DNA of 33,658 nt from Neobacillus fumarioli NBRC 102428 (GCF_001591485.1 NZ_BCUZ01000023.1:1-33658); one strand, 5' to 3'. Shown: positions 22,774 to 31,553, numbered from the stretch's first letter. Made by a program: numbers and translations. Notes: generated by a model not told the origin, from the sequence alone.

Positions 22774-23706
22774 ATGACAAGAAAGAAACTCGGGCTGCTT
22801 GTAATGGCATATGGTACGCCCTATTCATTAGAGGACCTGGAAAGTTATTATACCCATATTCGGCATGGCAGAAAGCCGACACCGGAAATGATAGAGGATC
22901 TCAAACGCCGCTATGAGGCGATCGGCGGAATTTCACCCTTGGCCAAAATTACACAAGAACAGGCGGAAAAACTGGAAGCACATTTAAACAAGATTCAGAA
23001 CCGGTTTGAATTTAAAGCATATCTTGGGTTAAAACATATAAGTCCGTTCATTGAGGATGCTGTTAAACAAATGCATGAGGACGGAATCGAAGAAGCTATT
23101 AGTCTTGTACTTGCGCCGCATTTCTCTACCTTTAGCGTTAAAGCGTACAACGGCCGGGCAATAGAGGAGGCAGAAAAGGCAGGAGGCTTAAGAATCAAGA
23201 CGATTGACAGCTGGTACAGGGAACCGAAATTTATCAACTATTGGGCTGAACAGGTAAAACAAATCGTTTCCGGGCTTCCAGCAGATGAAAAGGAAAAATT
23301 TGTTGTGATCGTCTCTGCTCACAGCTTGCCGGAAAAGATTTTGCAATTTGGCGATCCGTATCCTAACCAGCTTCAGGAGACGGCTGATTTAATTGTTAGT
23401 AAGGCAAATGTGAAAAATTATGTGATTGGCTGGCAGAGCGCCGGCAATACGCCTGAACCTTGGATCGGCCCCGATGTTCAAGATTTGACAAGGGAACTAT
23501 TTCATGATCACCATTATAAGGCCTTTATTTATGCACCGGTCGGTTTTGTATGTGACCACTTGGAAGTGCTGTATGATAATGATATTGAATGTAAAGCGGT
23601 AACGGACGAACTAGGCGTAAGCTACTATCGCCCCGAAATGCCAAACGCTAAACGGGAATTTATCGATGCACTCGCTTCAGTTGTAATGAATAAAGCAGAT
23701 GAATAA
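22774..23706 (+). CDS. hemH: coproporphyrin ferrochelatase HemH (CpfC)
   Basis: A 310-residue monomeric, soluble ferrochelatase, the same length as B. subtilis HemH. In Gram-positive bacteria it inserts iron into coproporphyrin III. The metal-binding His is His183 in VSAHSLPEK, and the acidic partner is in [31 protein letters not shown] is the conserved signature. There is no [2Fe-2S] cluster-binding C terminus. ATG at 22774 follows GAGGTG; a GTG in the SD itself (22765) is not used. It is directly followed by a terminator and then yhfI, so hemY, which supplies coproporphyrin III, is not in this operon. Confidence 0.97.
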   Translation: MTRKKLGLLVMAYGTPYSLEDLESYYTHIRHGRKPTPEMIEDLKRRYEAIGGISPLAKITQEQAEKLEAHLNKIQNRFEFKAYLGLKHISPFIEDAVKQMHEDGIEEAISLVLAPHFSTFSVKAYNGRAIEEAEKAGGLRIKTIDSWYREPKFINYWAEQVKQIVSGLPADEKEKFVVIVSAHSLPEKILQFGDPYPNQLQETADLIVSKANVKNYVIGWQSAGNTPEPWIGPDVQDLTRELFHDHHYKAFIYAPVGFVCDHLEVLYDNDIECKAVTDELGVSYYRPEMPNAKREFIDALASVVMNKADE

Positions 23707-23715
23707 AATTTTGAC

Positions 23716-23747
23716 AAACCAGCCGAAGATGATTTAGGCTGGTTTTT
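23716..23747 (+). terminator. terminator after hemH
   Basis: AAACCAGCC (23716-23724) pairs with GGCTGGTTT (23737-23745) across a 12-nt loop, then T residues. It closes the hemEH operon. Confidence 0.88.
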
Positions 23748-23803
23748 AAATGAAAAAGTGTATATTAAACATAGAATGATCACCAGTTTGGAGGGATGGG
23801 AAG

Positions 23804-24538
23804 GTGAAATTAACCATCATCGGTTTTTGGGGCGGCTACCCGAAACAAAACAGCGCAAGTTCCGGATATTTGCTTGCACACGAAGACTTTCAATTATTAG
23901 TGGATTGCGGCAGCGGGGTGCTTTCGAAATTGCAAAATATTCTAAAGCCGGAAGATTTAGATGCGGTGATTCTTTCGCATTACCACCCGGATCATATTGC
24001 GGATATCGGTGTTCTGCAGCATGCCCGGTTAATCCAAGGTTTTTTAGGCAAAAATGTGCCAACTTTGCCGATATACGGCCACCAGTTCAACCGTAAGGAA
24101 TTTGCAAAACTAACGTATAAGAAAATTACCAAAGGGCTGAAATATGATCCTAATCAAGTTCTCTCTGTCGGACCGTTTCAAATATCTTTCTTAAAAACCG
24201 ATCACCCTGTGCCATGCTACGCAATGCGAATCGAGGGAGGAGGTAAAGTACTCGTCTATACTGCAGACACTTCCTTTAAAGAGGAATTTATTTCATTCAG
24301 TCACGGTGCGGATGTTTTGCTTTGTGAATGCAGTCTTTACGGGCATCAAAACGGAAAGTCTGTCGGGCATATGAACAGCTTTGACGCTGGAAGGCTGGCA
24401 AGGAGTGCTGCTTGCGGGCAGCTGATTTTGACCCATCTGCCCCATTACGGCAATATTGCGGATTTAAAGACAGAAGCATCCCGTAAATTTACTGGTATCA
24501 TCAAGCTGGCAGATGAATTTCTATCTATTTCACTATAA
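23804..24538 (+). CDS. yhfI: metallo-beta-lactamase-fold hydrolase YhfI
   Basis: A 244-residue cytoplasmic MBL-fold protein, the length of B. subtilis YhfI. The metal-binding motif is HYHPDH (His59, His61, Asp63, His64), with a further His in KTDHPVP, Asp in YTADTSF, and a late His in LTHLPHYG. Overall it resembles the RNase Z/AtsA-like hydrolase branch, but it lacks clear RNase Z exosite features, so the substrate is unknown. GTG at 23804 follows GGAGGG (23790-23795). It is followed 15 bp later by lplJ and the two form a small operon ending at the terminator at 25553; the same order occurs in B. subtilis. Confidence 0.9.
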   Translation: MKLTIIGFWGGYPKQNSASSGYLLAHEDFQLLVDCGSGVLSKLQNILKPEDLDAVILSHYHPDHIADIGVLQHARLIQGFLGKNVPTLPIYGHQFNRKEFAKLTYKKITKGLKYDPNQVLSVGPFQISFLKTDHPVPCYAMRIEGGGKVLVYTADTSFKEEFISFSHGADVLLCECSLYGHQNGKSVGHMNSFDAGRLARSAACGQLILTHLPHYGNIADLKTEASRKFTGIIKLADEFLSISL

Positions 24539-24553
24539 GAAGGGGACTTTCGC

Positions 24554-25543
24554 ATGTTGTTTATTGATCATAAAGGCATCACCGATCCAAGAATCAATTT
24601 GGCGATCGAGGAATTTGCGCTAAAATATCTTGATATTAACGAAACGTATTTACTGTTTTATATAAATGAACCATCGATTATCATTGGCAGGAATCAGAAT
24701 ACTATTGAAGAAATTAATACGGAATATGTTGAACAAAATGGTATTCACGTTGTTCGCCGCTTATCCGGCGGAGGTGCTGTTTACCATGACCTTGGCAATC
24801 TGAATTTTAGTTTTATTGCAAAGGATGATGGGGAAAGCTTTCATAATTTCCGGAAATTCACTGAGCCAGTAATTGCTGCTTTGAAAAAATTGGGTGTCAA
24901 CGCAGAACTTAGCGGACGCAATGATATTGAAGTGGGAGGCAGGAAAATTTCCGGAAATGCGCAATTTGCCACACGGGGTAGAATGTTCAGCCATGGAACG
25001 CTGATGTTCAATTCAGAAGTGGACCATGTCGCTTCAGCTTTGAAAGTGAAAAAGGAAAAGATTGAATCAAAAGGTATTAAATCCGTCCGCAGCAGGGTAG
25101 CAAATATATCAGAATTTTTGTCTGAACCGCTGACAATGGAGGAGTTCCGTTCTTTACTGTTGACATCCATTTTTGAAGGACAGAAAGACATTCCGGAATA
25201 TGTGCTGTCAAATGCCGATTGGGAGAAAATTTACGAGATTTCGAAAGAACGTTATCAAAATTGGGAATGGAACTATGGGAAATCTCCTAAGTTCAACTTC
25301 CAACATTCGCACCGTTTTCCGGCAGGTTCCATTGATGTCCGACTTGAAGTGAATAAAGGCATCATTGAAAATTGTAAAATATATGGTGACTTTTTTGGGG
25401 TTGGCGATGTCTGTGAAATAGAAGATAAGCTGCAAGGCATTCGCTACGAAAAGAGAGAAATCGAAAAAGCCCTAGAAGGTATTGACCCTACCTATTATTT
25501 TGGAAATGTATCGAAAGAAGAGTTTATTAACCTGTTGTACTAA
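24554..25543 (+). CDS. lplJ: lipoate--protein ligase LplJ
   Basis: A 329-residue cytoplasmic ligase that activates free lipoate with ATP and attaches it to lipoyl domains of 2-oxoacid dehydrogenases and GcvH. The biotin/lipoate ligase motif RRLSGGGAVYHDLGNLNFSF begins at Arg69, and the catalytic Lys is Lys131 in GGRKISGNAQ. A C-terminal accessory domain (about residues 240-329) is present, as in LplA-type enzymes. Length and sequence follow B. subtilis LplJ (331). ATG at 24554 has GAAGGGGA as SD. Cotranscribed with yhfI. Confidence 0.95.
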   Translation: MLFIDHKGITDPRINLAIEEFALKYLDINETYLLFYINEPSIIIGRNQNTIEEINTEYVEQNGIHVVRRLSGGGAVYHDLGNLNFSFIAKDDGESFHNFRKFTEPVIAALKKLGVNAELSGRNDIEVGGRKISGNAQFATRGRMFSHGTLMFNSEVDHVASALKVKKEKIESKGIKSVRSRVANISEFLSEPLTMEEFRSLLLTSIFEGQKDIPEYVLSNADWEKIYEISKERYQNWEWNYGKSPKFNFQHSHRFPAGSIDVRLEVNKGIIENCKIYGDFFGVGDVCEIEDKLQGIRYEKREIEKALEGIDPTYYFGNVSKEEFINLLY

Positions 25544-25552
25544 CCTAGAGTC

Positions 25553-25585
25553 AAGCACCTTGTTAATAGGTGCTTTTGTTTTTTT
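25553..25585 (+). terminator. terminator after lplJ
   Basis: AAGCACCT (25553-25560) pairs with AGGTGCTT (25568-25575), followed by TTGTTTTTTT. Confidence 0.9.
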
Positions 25586-25631
25586 ACATAAAGTTTTCTT
25601 AACATTTTTTCGGAAATAGTATGTATTATGC

Positions 25632-25660
25632 TTGAATAGATAAAATTCATTCAATATAAT
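25632..25660 (+). promoter_or_regulatory. SigA promoter of lcfB
   Basis: TTGAAT (25632-25637), 17 bp, then a perfect TATAAT (25655-25660). Transcription should start near 25667, upstream of the FadR operator. Confidence 0.8.
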
Positions 25661-25688
25661 AAATTTAGAAAATTATTGCAAGTAAAAA

Positions 25689-25706
25689 TGAATGAGTATT
25701 CATTCA
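25689..25706. promoter_or_regulatory. FadR (YsiA) operator
   Basis: TGAATGAGTATTCATTCA is an almost perfect palindrome fitting the Bacillus FadR consensus TGAATGAMTANTCATTCA except G for M at one place. It lies about 22-40 bp downstream of the predicted start, where repressor would block elongation until long-chain acyl-CoA releases it. Confidence 0.9.
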
Positions 25707-25729
25707 ATAGAAACAAAGGAGGAGAAGAT

Positions 25730-27292
25730 ATGAATTTATCGTCACAACTTCATGAAACAGCCAAGGCATCAGCAGATCAAGTGGCTTATTATTTCATGGA
25801 TAAGTCTTGTACTTATAATGAATTAGATGGGGCCATTACCAAATTTGCTTCAGGCCTAGAAAAACTAGGGATCAAACAAGGCGATCATATAGCACTGTTA
25901 TTAGGGAACTCACCACACTTTGTGATCGGGCTGTATGGCGCCTTACGCTTAGGAGCCACTGTCATACCGGTTAATCCCATTTATTCGCCAGATGAAATTG
26001 GTTATATTCTAAATAATGGCGATGTTAAGGTGGTTGTCGGGCTTGATGTAATGATTCCGCTAGCGGAAAAAATGCATACCCTTCTGCCAAAGATCGAGCA
26101 TTATATTATTTGTGAATCCGGACAACGCGAGGTAGCCCAGAAGGGGTTGGAAAAGCTTTCTGTAGCCCCTAAAATGAAATCGTTTACAGATGTAATTGCT
26201 TCTGGTGATTTGAGCTTCGAAGGACCAGAGTTGAACGATGACGATACAGCTATTATTTTGTATACGTCCGGGACTACGGGGAAGCCAAAGGGAGCTATGC
26301 TGACACATAAAAACCTATACTGTAATGCCAAGGATACAGGCGATTATTTGAAAATGAACCACGATGACCGTATTATTACAACACTTCCGATGTTTCATGT
26401 TTTCTGCCTGACTGTAGCACTTAATGCACCACTATTAAGCGGGGCAACCATTTTAATCGTACCGAAATTCAGTCCAAAGGAAATTTTCCGACTGTCAAAG
26501 AAATATAAAGCAACCGTATTTGCCGGTGTCCCAACCATGTATAATTTCCTTTATCAATACCAAGAGGGCAATCCTGAAGATTTAAAAACTTTGCGTTTAT
26601 GTATTTCCGGAGGGGCTGCCATGCCTGTCGCACTGCTTCACAATTTCGAGAAGAAATTTAATGTCATTGTTTCTGAGGGATACGGTTTATCAGAAGCATC
26701 CCCGGTTACATGCTTTAATCCGCTTGATCGTCCCCGCAAGCCAGGTTCAATTGGAACATCGATTATGAATGTTGAGAATAAAGTAGTAAATGAACTTGGT
26801 GAAGAGGTCCCAGTCGGCCAGACTGGTGAATTAATTGTTCGCGGTCCAAATATTATGAAAGGCTATTATAAAATGCCGGAGGAAACAACTGCAGCTTTAA
26901 AAGACGGCTGGCTTTATACCGGGGACATGGCGAGAATGGATGAAGACGGGTACTTTTATATTGTTGATCGGAAAAAAGATTTAATTATCGTGGGCGGCTA
27001 TAATGTTTATCCGCGTGAAGTAGAAGAAGTCATCTATAAACATCAAGATGTGGTTGAAGCAGCAGTGATCGGTATCCCCGATCCCAATCAGGGAGAAGCG
27101 GTGAAAGCATATGTTGTCAGGAAAAAACCCGAACTGACGGAAGATGAGCTGATCCTCTATTGCAAACAGCATTTAGCGAAATATAAAGTACCATCATCGA
27201 TTGAATTTTTAGAGGAATTGCCGAAAAATACGACAGGAAAAATCTTGCGAAGGGCACTCAAATCACAAATCACCCAAATTGCTGAAAAATAA
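25730..27292 (+). CDS. lcfB: long-chain fatty-acid--CoA ligase LcfB (YhfL)
   Basis: A 520-residue ANL-superfamily ligase that activates long-chain fatty acids for beta-oxidation. The P-loop [11 protein letters not shown] starts at Tyr178; the [31 protein letters not shown] and C-terminal [10 protein letters not shown] (catalytic Lys) motifs are all standard. ATG at 25730 has a perfect AAAGGAGG (25715-25722) at 7 nt; a longer in-frame form from 25676 would run through the FadR operator and has no SD. In B. subtilis lcfB (yhfL) belongs to the FadR regulon, and the operator here predicts the same control. Monocistronic, with its own promoter and terminator. Confidence 0.95.
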   Translation: MNLSSQLHETAKASADQVAYYFMDKSCTYNELDGAITKFASGLEKLGIKQGDHIALLLGNSPHFVIGLYGALRLGATVIPVNPIYSPDEIGYILNNGDVKVVVGLDVMIPLAEKMHTLLPKIEHYIICESGQREVAQKGLEKLSVAPKMKSFTDVIASGDLSFEGPELNDDDTAIILYTSGTTGKPKGAMLTHKNLYCNAKDTGDYLKMNHDDRIITTLPMFHVFCLTVALNAPLLSGATILIVPKFSPKEIFRLSKKYKATVFAGVPTMYNFLYQYQEGNPEDLKTLRLCISGGAAMPVALLHNFEKKFNVIVSEGYGLSEASPVTCFNPLDRPRKPGSIGTSIMNVENKVVNELGEEVPVGQTGELIVRGPNIMKGYYKMPEETTAALKDGWLYTGDMARMDEDGYFYIVDRKKDLIIVGGYNVYPREVEEVIYKHQDVVEAAVIGIPDPNQGEAVKAYVVRKKPELTEDELILYCKQHLAKYKVPSSIEFLEELPKNTTGKILRRALKSQITQIAEK

Positions 27293-27314
27293 AAGACATT
27301 GTTTTGAAAATGAT

Positions 27315-27344
27315 AGCCGGTTTTCATACTGGCTTTTTTTTTTT
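27315..27344 (+). terminator. terminator after lcfB
   Basis: AGCCGG (27315-27320) pairs with CTGGCT (27329-27334), one G-U pair, with a run of eleven T. Confidence 0.82.
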
Positions 27345-27413
27345 GCCAGTTCTAATTTTCTCCTTTTCAACTAAACTATGTATAAAGGGGCTGTACAAAA
27401 AGGGGGACAAATG

Positions 27414-28682
27414 ATGGTAAGAAAAATGGGGGTCTATGCGGTATTGGCCTATTGTATATATGGATTATTTTTTTATTGGTATTTGTTCTATTTTGCCAAT
27501 CCTAAGCTTCCGTTTGAATATCAGGGGACAAGGGCAGACCCATCCACTTTTCTAAATGGCCGCGAACTCATGCTGACTGAAGAGTATTCCAAAATCAGAA
27601 ATCTATTGTTTTTCCTGTCCACACCGTTCGAGTGGCTGATTTATTTTCTTATTTTATTGTTCGGATTGTCGAAAGCATTCAAACGATGGGCAAAAAAATC
27701 AGCAAAGTACAAACTGCTGCAAATGGCCATTTATTTGTTTTGGCTTCAAGTTTTTGCGTTTATTGCGACATTACCTTTAAATTATATCAGTTATACTTTA
27801 TCAAAAACGTATCATATTTCCACGCAATCCTTTCCATCGTGGATGAAGGATGAACTGATTGACTTTTGGCTGAATTTTGGGACATGGCTTATAATTGTCC
27901 CAGTGCTATACTGGCTGATGAAGAAAAGTCGAAAGCGCTGGTGGCTATACGGTTGGCTTTTATCAGTTCCGTTTACGCTATTTATGATGTTTATCCAACC
28001 AGTTGTTATTGACCCGTTATACAATGATTTTTATCCGTTAAAAAATAAACATTTGGAATCTGAAATTTTGTCCCTGGCCAATAAAGCCCATATTCCAGCT
28101 AAGCATGTATTTGAAGTCAATATGGCGGATAAAACCAATGCAATGAATGCTTATGTAACGGGAATTGGCTCCAACGCAAGAATTGTTCTTTGGGATACAA
28201 CGTTAAATCGGCTGAATGATAAACAAATTCTTTTTATCATGGCTCATGAAATGTGCCATTATGTGGAGAAACATATTTATTATGGCGTAGCGGGCTATTT
28301 GCTTCTCTCACTCATTGGGCTTTATTTGACATATCGGCTGATGAACTGGGCTTCTGGGAGATTTGGAAAAGAATTGAAAATTTTGGGTGTACGGGATATT
28401 AGTTCATTGCCATTATTTCTTATGTTTCTTTCGATGTTACTGTTTGCATCAAGTCCATTGACCAATCTTGTCTCTCGGTATGAAGAAACAAGGGCGGATC
28501 GTTATGCGATCGAAATGACCAAGGATCCTAAAGCTGCCATTTCTTCGTTCCAGGAACTAACCAAATCGGGATTAAGTGAGGTAAACCCGCCGCTCTTGGT
28601 GAAACTATTCCGTTATACCCATCCGACAATGCTGGAGAGGATTTCAAGACTAGAAGAGTATGAAATAAAACATAGGAAATAA
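27414..28682 (+). CDS. yhfN: M48-family membrane metalloprotease YhfN
   Basis: A 422-residue integral membrane zinc protease of the Ste24/HtpX clan. The zinc motif HEMCH is at His278, Glu279 and His282; the third ligand is likely the Glu of RYEETRADRYA. Several membrane helices precede it (starting VYAVLAYCIYG and NLLFFLSTPF) with two more after the motif. The preceding NAMNAYVTGIGSNARIVLWD is the family's substrate-binding strand. Length fits B. subtilis YhfN (about 426). ATG at 27414 (or 27411) follows AGGGGG; ATG 27378 has no SD. Probable role in membrane protein quality control; natural substrate unknown. Confidence 0.9.
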   Translation: MVRKMGVYAVLAYCIYGLFFYWYLFYFANPKLPFEYQGTRADPSTFLNGRELMLTEEYSKIRNLLFFLSTPFEWLIYFLILLFGLSKAFKRWAKKSAKYKLLQMAIYLFWLQVFAFIATLPLNYISYTLSKTYHISTQSFPSWMKDELIDFWLNFGTWLIIVPVLYWLMKKSRKRWWLYGWLLSVPFTLFMMFIQPVVIDPLYNDFYPLKNKHLESEILSLANKAHIPAKHVFEVNMADKTNAMNAYVTGIGSNARIVLWDTTLNRLNDKQILFIMAHEMCHYVEKHIYYGVAGYLLLSLIGLYLTYRLMNWASGRFGKELKILGVRDISSLPLFLMFLSMLLFASSPLTNLVSRYEETRADRYAIEMTKDPKAAISSFQELTKSGLSEVNPPLLVKLFRYTHPTMLERISRLEEYEIKHRK

Positions 28683-28740
28683 GAAAAGCAAGGCGCCTGC
28701 CAGCGGCTCTTAACCGCAAGCCGACGACGCGCTGACGCCA
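28681..28740. repeat. degenerate GC-rich dispersed repeat after yhfN
   Basis: AAGAAAAGCAAGGCGCCTG starts at the yhfN stop and continues as a GC-rich block (CCAGCGGCTC, then CGACGACGCGCTGACGCC), unlike the AT-rich surroundings. It aligns with the element at 33629-33658 apart from a small gap. CCAGCGGCTC recurs at 28827-28836. Similar sequences are widely scattered in Bacillaceae genomes; mobility is not shown. Confidence 0.55.
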
Positions 28741-28744
28741 ACAA

Positions 28745-28767
28745 AAAAGCCGTCATTGACGGCTTTT
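28745..28767. terminator. bidirectional terminator between yhfN and yhzC
   Basis: AAAAGCCGTC (28745-28754) pairs perfectly with GACGGCTTTT (28758-28767), with A and T tails on both sides. Confidence 0.88.
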
Positions 28768-28844
28768 CTAATAATATAAGAATTTATAAAAATCGATTTC
28801 GAAAATTGAATTGTCAGCTCAATGCGCCAGCGGCTCGAGGTTTT

Positions 28845-29081
28845 CTATGTTCCAAAACGCTTATTAATTTCTTTAAGCTGTTCCGATAGCATTAGAAATA
28901 AACTTTTGTCACGGCGGTCAATGGCTAAATCGATTTTCTGTAATAGTTTTTCCTTTTCAGCTGTCAGCTGGATTTCCGTTAAAAGCATTTCAATGTAGAG
29001 GTCCTGGACATAATTTTCTTTCATTTTGTTCCGTTTCATGGCACTCATCTTCATTAATTCCGCGTAAGATTTATCTTTCAC
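28845..29081 (-). CDS. yhzC: IDEAL-domain protein YhzC
   Basis: A 78-residue soluble, charged, helical protein. Its C-terminal half, KIDLAIDRRDKSLFLMLSEQL, fits the IDEAL domain, a short motif found in several small Bacillaceae proteins (YpiB, YozD, YhzC). In some proteins it mediates protein contact; function here is unknown. GTG at 29081 has AGAGGTGA at 6 nt; a GTG inside that SD (29090) would add three residues and is less likely. It is divergent from comK, the same arrangement as yhzC-comK in B. subtilis, which supports the symbol. Confidence 0.82.
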   Translation of the reverse strand: MKDKSYAELMKMSAMKRNKMKENYVQDLYIEMLLTEIQLTAEKEKLLQKIDLAIDRRDKSLFLMLSEQLKEINKRFGT

Positions 29082-29168
29082 GAAAATCACCTCTAATGCT
29101 TTTTCTCATTATATGGGATTTTCGCAATATTATCATTAATATTTAAAATGTTCTGCAAAATATTTTTC

Positions 29169-29200
29169 TTGACACTAAATTGTGAACAAATTGTTAAAAT
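29169..29200 (+). promoter_or_regulatory. candidate comK promoter
   Basis: TTGACA (29169-29174) and an extended -10 TGTTAAAAT (29192-29200) are 20 bp apart, a wide spacing. The region is rich in A and T tracts, as for ComK boxes (AAAA-N5-TTTT), but no exact pair of boxes was found. Confidence 0.45.
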
Positions 29201-29278
29201 TTTTAAAAAAAGTGATGGATTTGAAAGGTATAAGTGGTAAGATGTGGTGGTAAGAAAATTAATTAGGAGATGATGGTC

Positions 29279-29845
29279 TTGAAGCAGCAAATTGAAGAAT
29301 ACCAGATCAATTCATGGACAATGTTTATTGAACCGGTCGAATATGGAAGCAAATTATTTTCCCGAGTAGCGGAAGTCGATTGTGAATATTTGTCGCCTGT
29401 AAAGCCGATCGATATTATCAAAACAAGCTGCGGTTATTTCGGTGTTGATTATGAAAGCAGAAAAAAGGGGACGCGGCAGTTAATCGGTTATAATCGGAAA
29501 ATCCCGATCGCCATCGAGCCTGCTAACCGACTATTCTTCTTCCCGACTCTATCACCAGCAAGTCCCGGGTGTATTTGGATTTCCCATGAGCATGTTGAAA
29601 ACTATGTGAGGATGGGACCACAGCAAACACAGATCATTTTCCGCAATAAACAATCACATCTCTTTCCCGTCCCATATGGAACGATAGAGGGGCAAATGTT
29701 AAGAACCTCTTTATTGAAAACAAAACTTTTACAAAGAATCGAAAATACCGAGAGAAAGCTCGTTTATTTGTCTTATAGGCCAAAATCATCAAAAGCATCG
29801 GAAAGTTCCAGCAGCTATCATGATCATGTATTTTTGGATGAGTGA
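29279..29845 (+). CDS. comK: competence transcription factor ComK
   Basis: A 188-residue DNA-binding activator, close to the 192 of B. subtilis. Conserved segments are SCGYFGVDYESRKKGT, FFFPTLSPASPGCIWISHEH and LLKTKLLQRI. In B. subtilis ComK drives DNA-uptake and recombination genes and its own promoter by binding AT-rich boxes. The start is TTG 29279, with AGGAG (29265-29269) about 8-9 nt upstream; the two ATG codons at 29270 and 29273 lie directly against the SD and cannot use it. No frameshift or insertion is seen, so the gene is intact, unlike prophage-disrupted comK of some Listeria. It may be regulated by ClpCP/MecA proteolysis and Rok or CodY in relatives; none of those sites was clearly seen here. 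Confidence 0.93.
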   Translation: MKQQIEEYQINSWTMFIEPVEYGSKLFSRVAEVDCEYLSPVKPIDIIKTSCGYFGVDYESRKKGTRQLIGYNRKIPIAIEPANRLFFFPTLSPASPGCIWISHEHVENYVRMGPQQTQIIFRNKQSHLFPVPYGTIEGQMLRTSLLKTKLLQRIENTERKLVYLSYRPKSSKASESSSSYHDHVFLDE

Positions 29846-29855
29846 ACGAAAGCGA

Positions 29856-30221
29856 TTAACGGGACAGGTGTCTTTTTAATAAATAGGACTCCATTAATTC
29901 TTGAACTTTATTACGGATTCTTGGATTAAAGTAATTATGGTTTTCTTCGTAACCTTTGTAGATAAACAAGTACATGGTAAAAGCATCGTCCCGTTTGGTT
30001 TTTATGACTTTGAGATTATTTTGTTTCATATATTTTTTTACCTCGGTTAATTCCTTCTGTATTTCCTTGATGGTTTCTTCAATTAATTCCAAATAAGGCT
30101 TTTTCAATTTAAAAGGACTGTTTTCCACGATCGTTAAATCGCGATTTAAAATGATCAATACCATTGGCAGATAAATTGCCTTTTCCATTATATCCCTGTC
30201 ATCATCAGGAATTCTTGTCAT
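29856..30221 (-). CDS. yhjD: YhjD-like protein
   Basis: A 121-residue cytoplasmic protein with MTRIPDDDRDIMEKAIYLPM at its start, a helical centre (YLELIEETIKEIQKEL) and a basic C-terminal half with DDAFTMYLFIYKGYEE. This matches B. subtilis YhjD in pattern and length (about 120), which lies in the same region after comK. Function unknown. ATG at 30221 follows AAAGGAGC at 10 nt. It is convergent with comK (10 bp between stops, with no terminator hairpin recognised) and divergent from the LCP-family gene. Confidence 0.85.
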   Translation of the reverse strand: MTRIPDDDRDIMEKAIYLPMVLIILNRDLTIVENSPFKLKKPYLELIEETIKEIQKELTEVKKYMKQNNLKVIKTKRDDAFTMYLFIYKGYEENHNYFNPRIRNKVQELMESYLLKRHLSR

Positions 30222-30415
30222 TCGTCATCAGCTCCTTTGATATCGAACGAATGTTCCGTTTTATTTTACAAAAAGAAAATGATAAAAGCAATATATCTTC
30301 CCCTTGAAAACAGTTTTAAGATTTATGAGAAAGTTTTCATTATAGAAGAATATCCGGTAGGAGAAAATGAATAAAAGAACAGCTGAAAATCTTTCCTATA
30401 AAGTGAGTGGAATTT

Positions 30416-31393
30416 ATGGAGCAATCAGGAAAAACCACAAGGGCGGACAAACATCGAAAAAAGCAGAGGAGCAAATGGCGGTTTATATTGCCGGTATTCT
30501 TGATCTTAATGGCGGCAGCTTTCGGACTTGCATATTTTCAGTATAAACAAGGAGTAAACCAATCATTAAAAAAAATTGAAAAAGAGAAGACACCGCTGGC
30601 AGCAAACATTCCGAAGATTGAATATAAATTTTCTGGGCAAAAGGATCAGTACGGTGATACGAATATTCTATTGCTTGGCAGTGATGCCCGCAATAAAGAT
30701 GAAGCTTCCCGTTCCGATACCATTATGATTGTACATTATAACGAGGATAAAGGAACATTTAAGCTGACTTCTATCATGCGTGACAGCTATGTAGACATTC
30801 CAGGGCATGGCAAACACAAAATAAACGCTGCTTTTGCTTACGGGGGGCCGGATTTATTGCGAAAAACGATTAAACAAAATTTTGGCATTGACTTACAATA
30901 TTATGCAATCATTGATTTTCAAGGTTTTGTTCAATTAATCGATGAAGCGTTCCCGAATGGCGTCGAAATCAATGTAGAAAAGAAAATGTCTAAAAATATT
31001 TATATGACGTTAGAACCTGGGTTGCAAAGGCTGAATGGGACGCAGCTGCTTGGTTATGTCAGATTCCGCCACGATGCCATCGGGGATTTTGGCAGAGTCC
31101 AGCGGCAGCAAATGGCTGTAAACGCCATTAAAGAACAGCTCAGCGGATTTCAAACCATAGCTAAGCTTCCCAAATTAATTGGGGTGGTCAGTCCCTATGT
31201 AAATACAAATATTCATCCTTCCGACGCCTTGTTTATTGGGAAAAGTTTTCTAAATAAAAACGGGAAGATGGAAACGCTAAGGATTCCTGTTGAAAACAGT
31301 TTTACTGAACCAATCATTAAAGGGGAAGGGCAAGTACTGGAGCTTGATGTCGAAAAAAATAGAGAAGCTCTCCGGCAATTTATTACAAAATAA
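30416..31393 (+). CDS. LytR-CpsA-Psr (LCP) family protein
   Basis: A 325-residue membrane-anchored enzyme. A basic N-terminal tail (HRKKQRSKWR) is followed by one membrane helix (about residues 22-42), and the LCP domain faces outward. Conserved residues are visible: LLLGSDARNKDEASRSDTIMIV, SIMRDSYVDIPGHGKHKINAAF and RFRHDAIGDFGRVQRQQ, which bind the polyprenyl-pyrophosphate and catalyse transfer. LCP enzymes attach wall teichoic acids or other polymers to peptidoglycan. There are several paralogues in Bacillus (TagT, TagU, TagV), so the exact one is not assigned. ATG at 30416 follows AAGTGAGTGG; GTG 30407 lacks an SD. It has no counterpart at this place in B. subtilis as I recall, but is next to the signal peptidase. 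Confidence 0.9.
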   Translation: MEQSGKTTRADKHRKKQRSKWRFILPVFLILMAAAFGLAYFQYKQGVNQSLKKIEKEKTPLAANIPKIEYKFSGQKDQYGDTNILLLGSDARNKDEASRSDTIMIVHYNEDKGTFKLTSIMRDSYVDIPGHGKHKINAAFAYGGPDLLRKTIKQNFGIDLQYYAIIDFQGFVQLIDEAFPNGVEINVEKKMSKNIYMTLEPGLQRLNGTQLLGYVRFRHDAIGDFGRVQRQQMAVNAIKEQLSGFQTIAKLPKLIGVVSPYVNTNIHPSDALFIGKSFLNKNGKMETLRIPVENSFTEPIIKGEGQVLELDVEKNREALRQFITK

Positions 31394-31403
31394 TCGAATG
31401 CTT

Positions 31404-31428
31404 TCCATCTAAAATAAAAATAGATGGA
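31404..31428 (+). terminator. hairpin after the LCP gene
   Basis: TCCATCTA (31404-31411) pairs with TAGATGGA (31421-31428) around an A-rich loop, followed by GTTTGT only; a weak terminator at best. Confidence 0.4.
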
Positions 31429-31553
31429 GTTTGTAAATTGCTGTTTTTCTTCTGGTTTATTTTCCATCTTTTTTCCGAAAAGAACGCTAATTTGAATAAG
31501 CGTCGGGGAAATGACCATAATGGGAAAAAACAGGAGAAATGAAAGGAGCGCCT

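Noticed and set aside
29101-29200. Exact ComK boxes (AAAA-N5-TTTT pair) upstream of comK
   Set aside because: The region has suitable A and T tracts but no exact pair at the required spacing could be placed by eye.
30367-30546. A 59-codon open frame overlapping the start of the LCP gene, with AGGAG nearby
   Set aside because: SD spacing is only 3 nt, and most of its length lies over the conserved N-terminal part of the LCP protein in another frame. No family pattern was recognised.
31290-31304. 15-mer TTGAAAACAGTTTTA shared with 30304-30318 upstream of the LCP gene
   Set aside because: One copy is inside a conserved coding region and the sequence is AT-rich and near-palindromic; probably chance.
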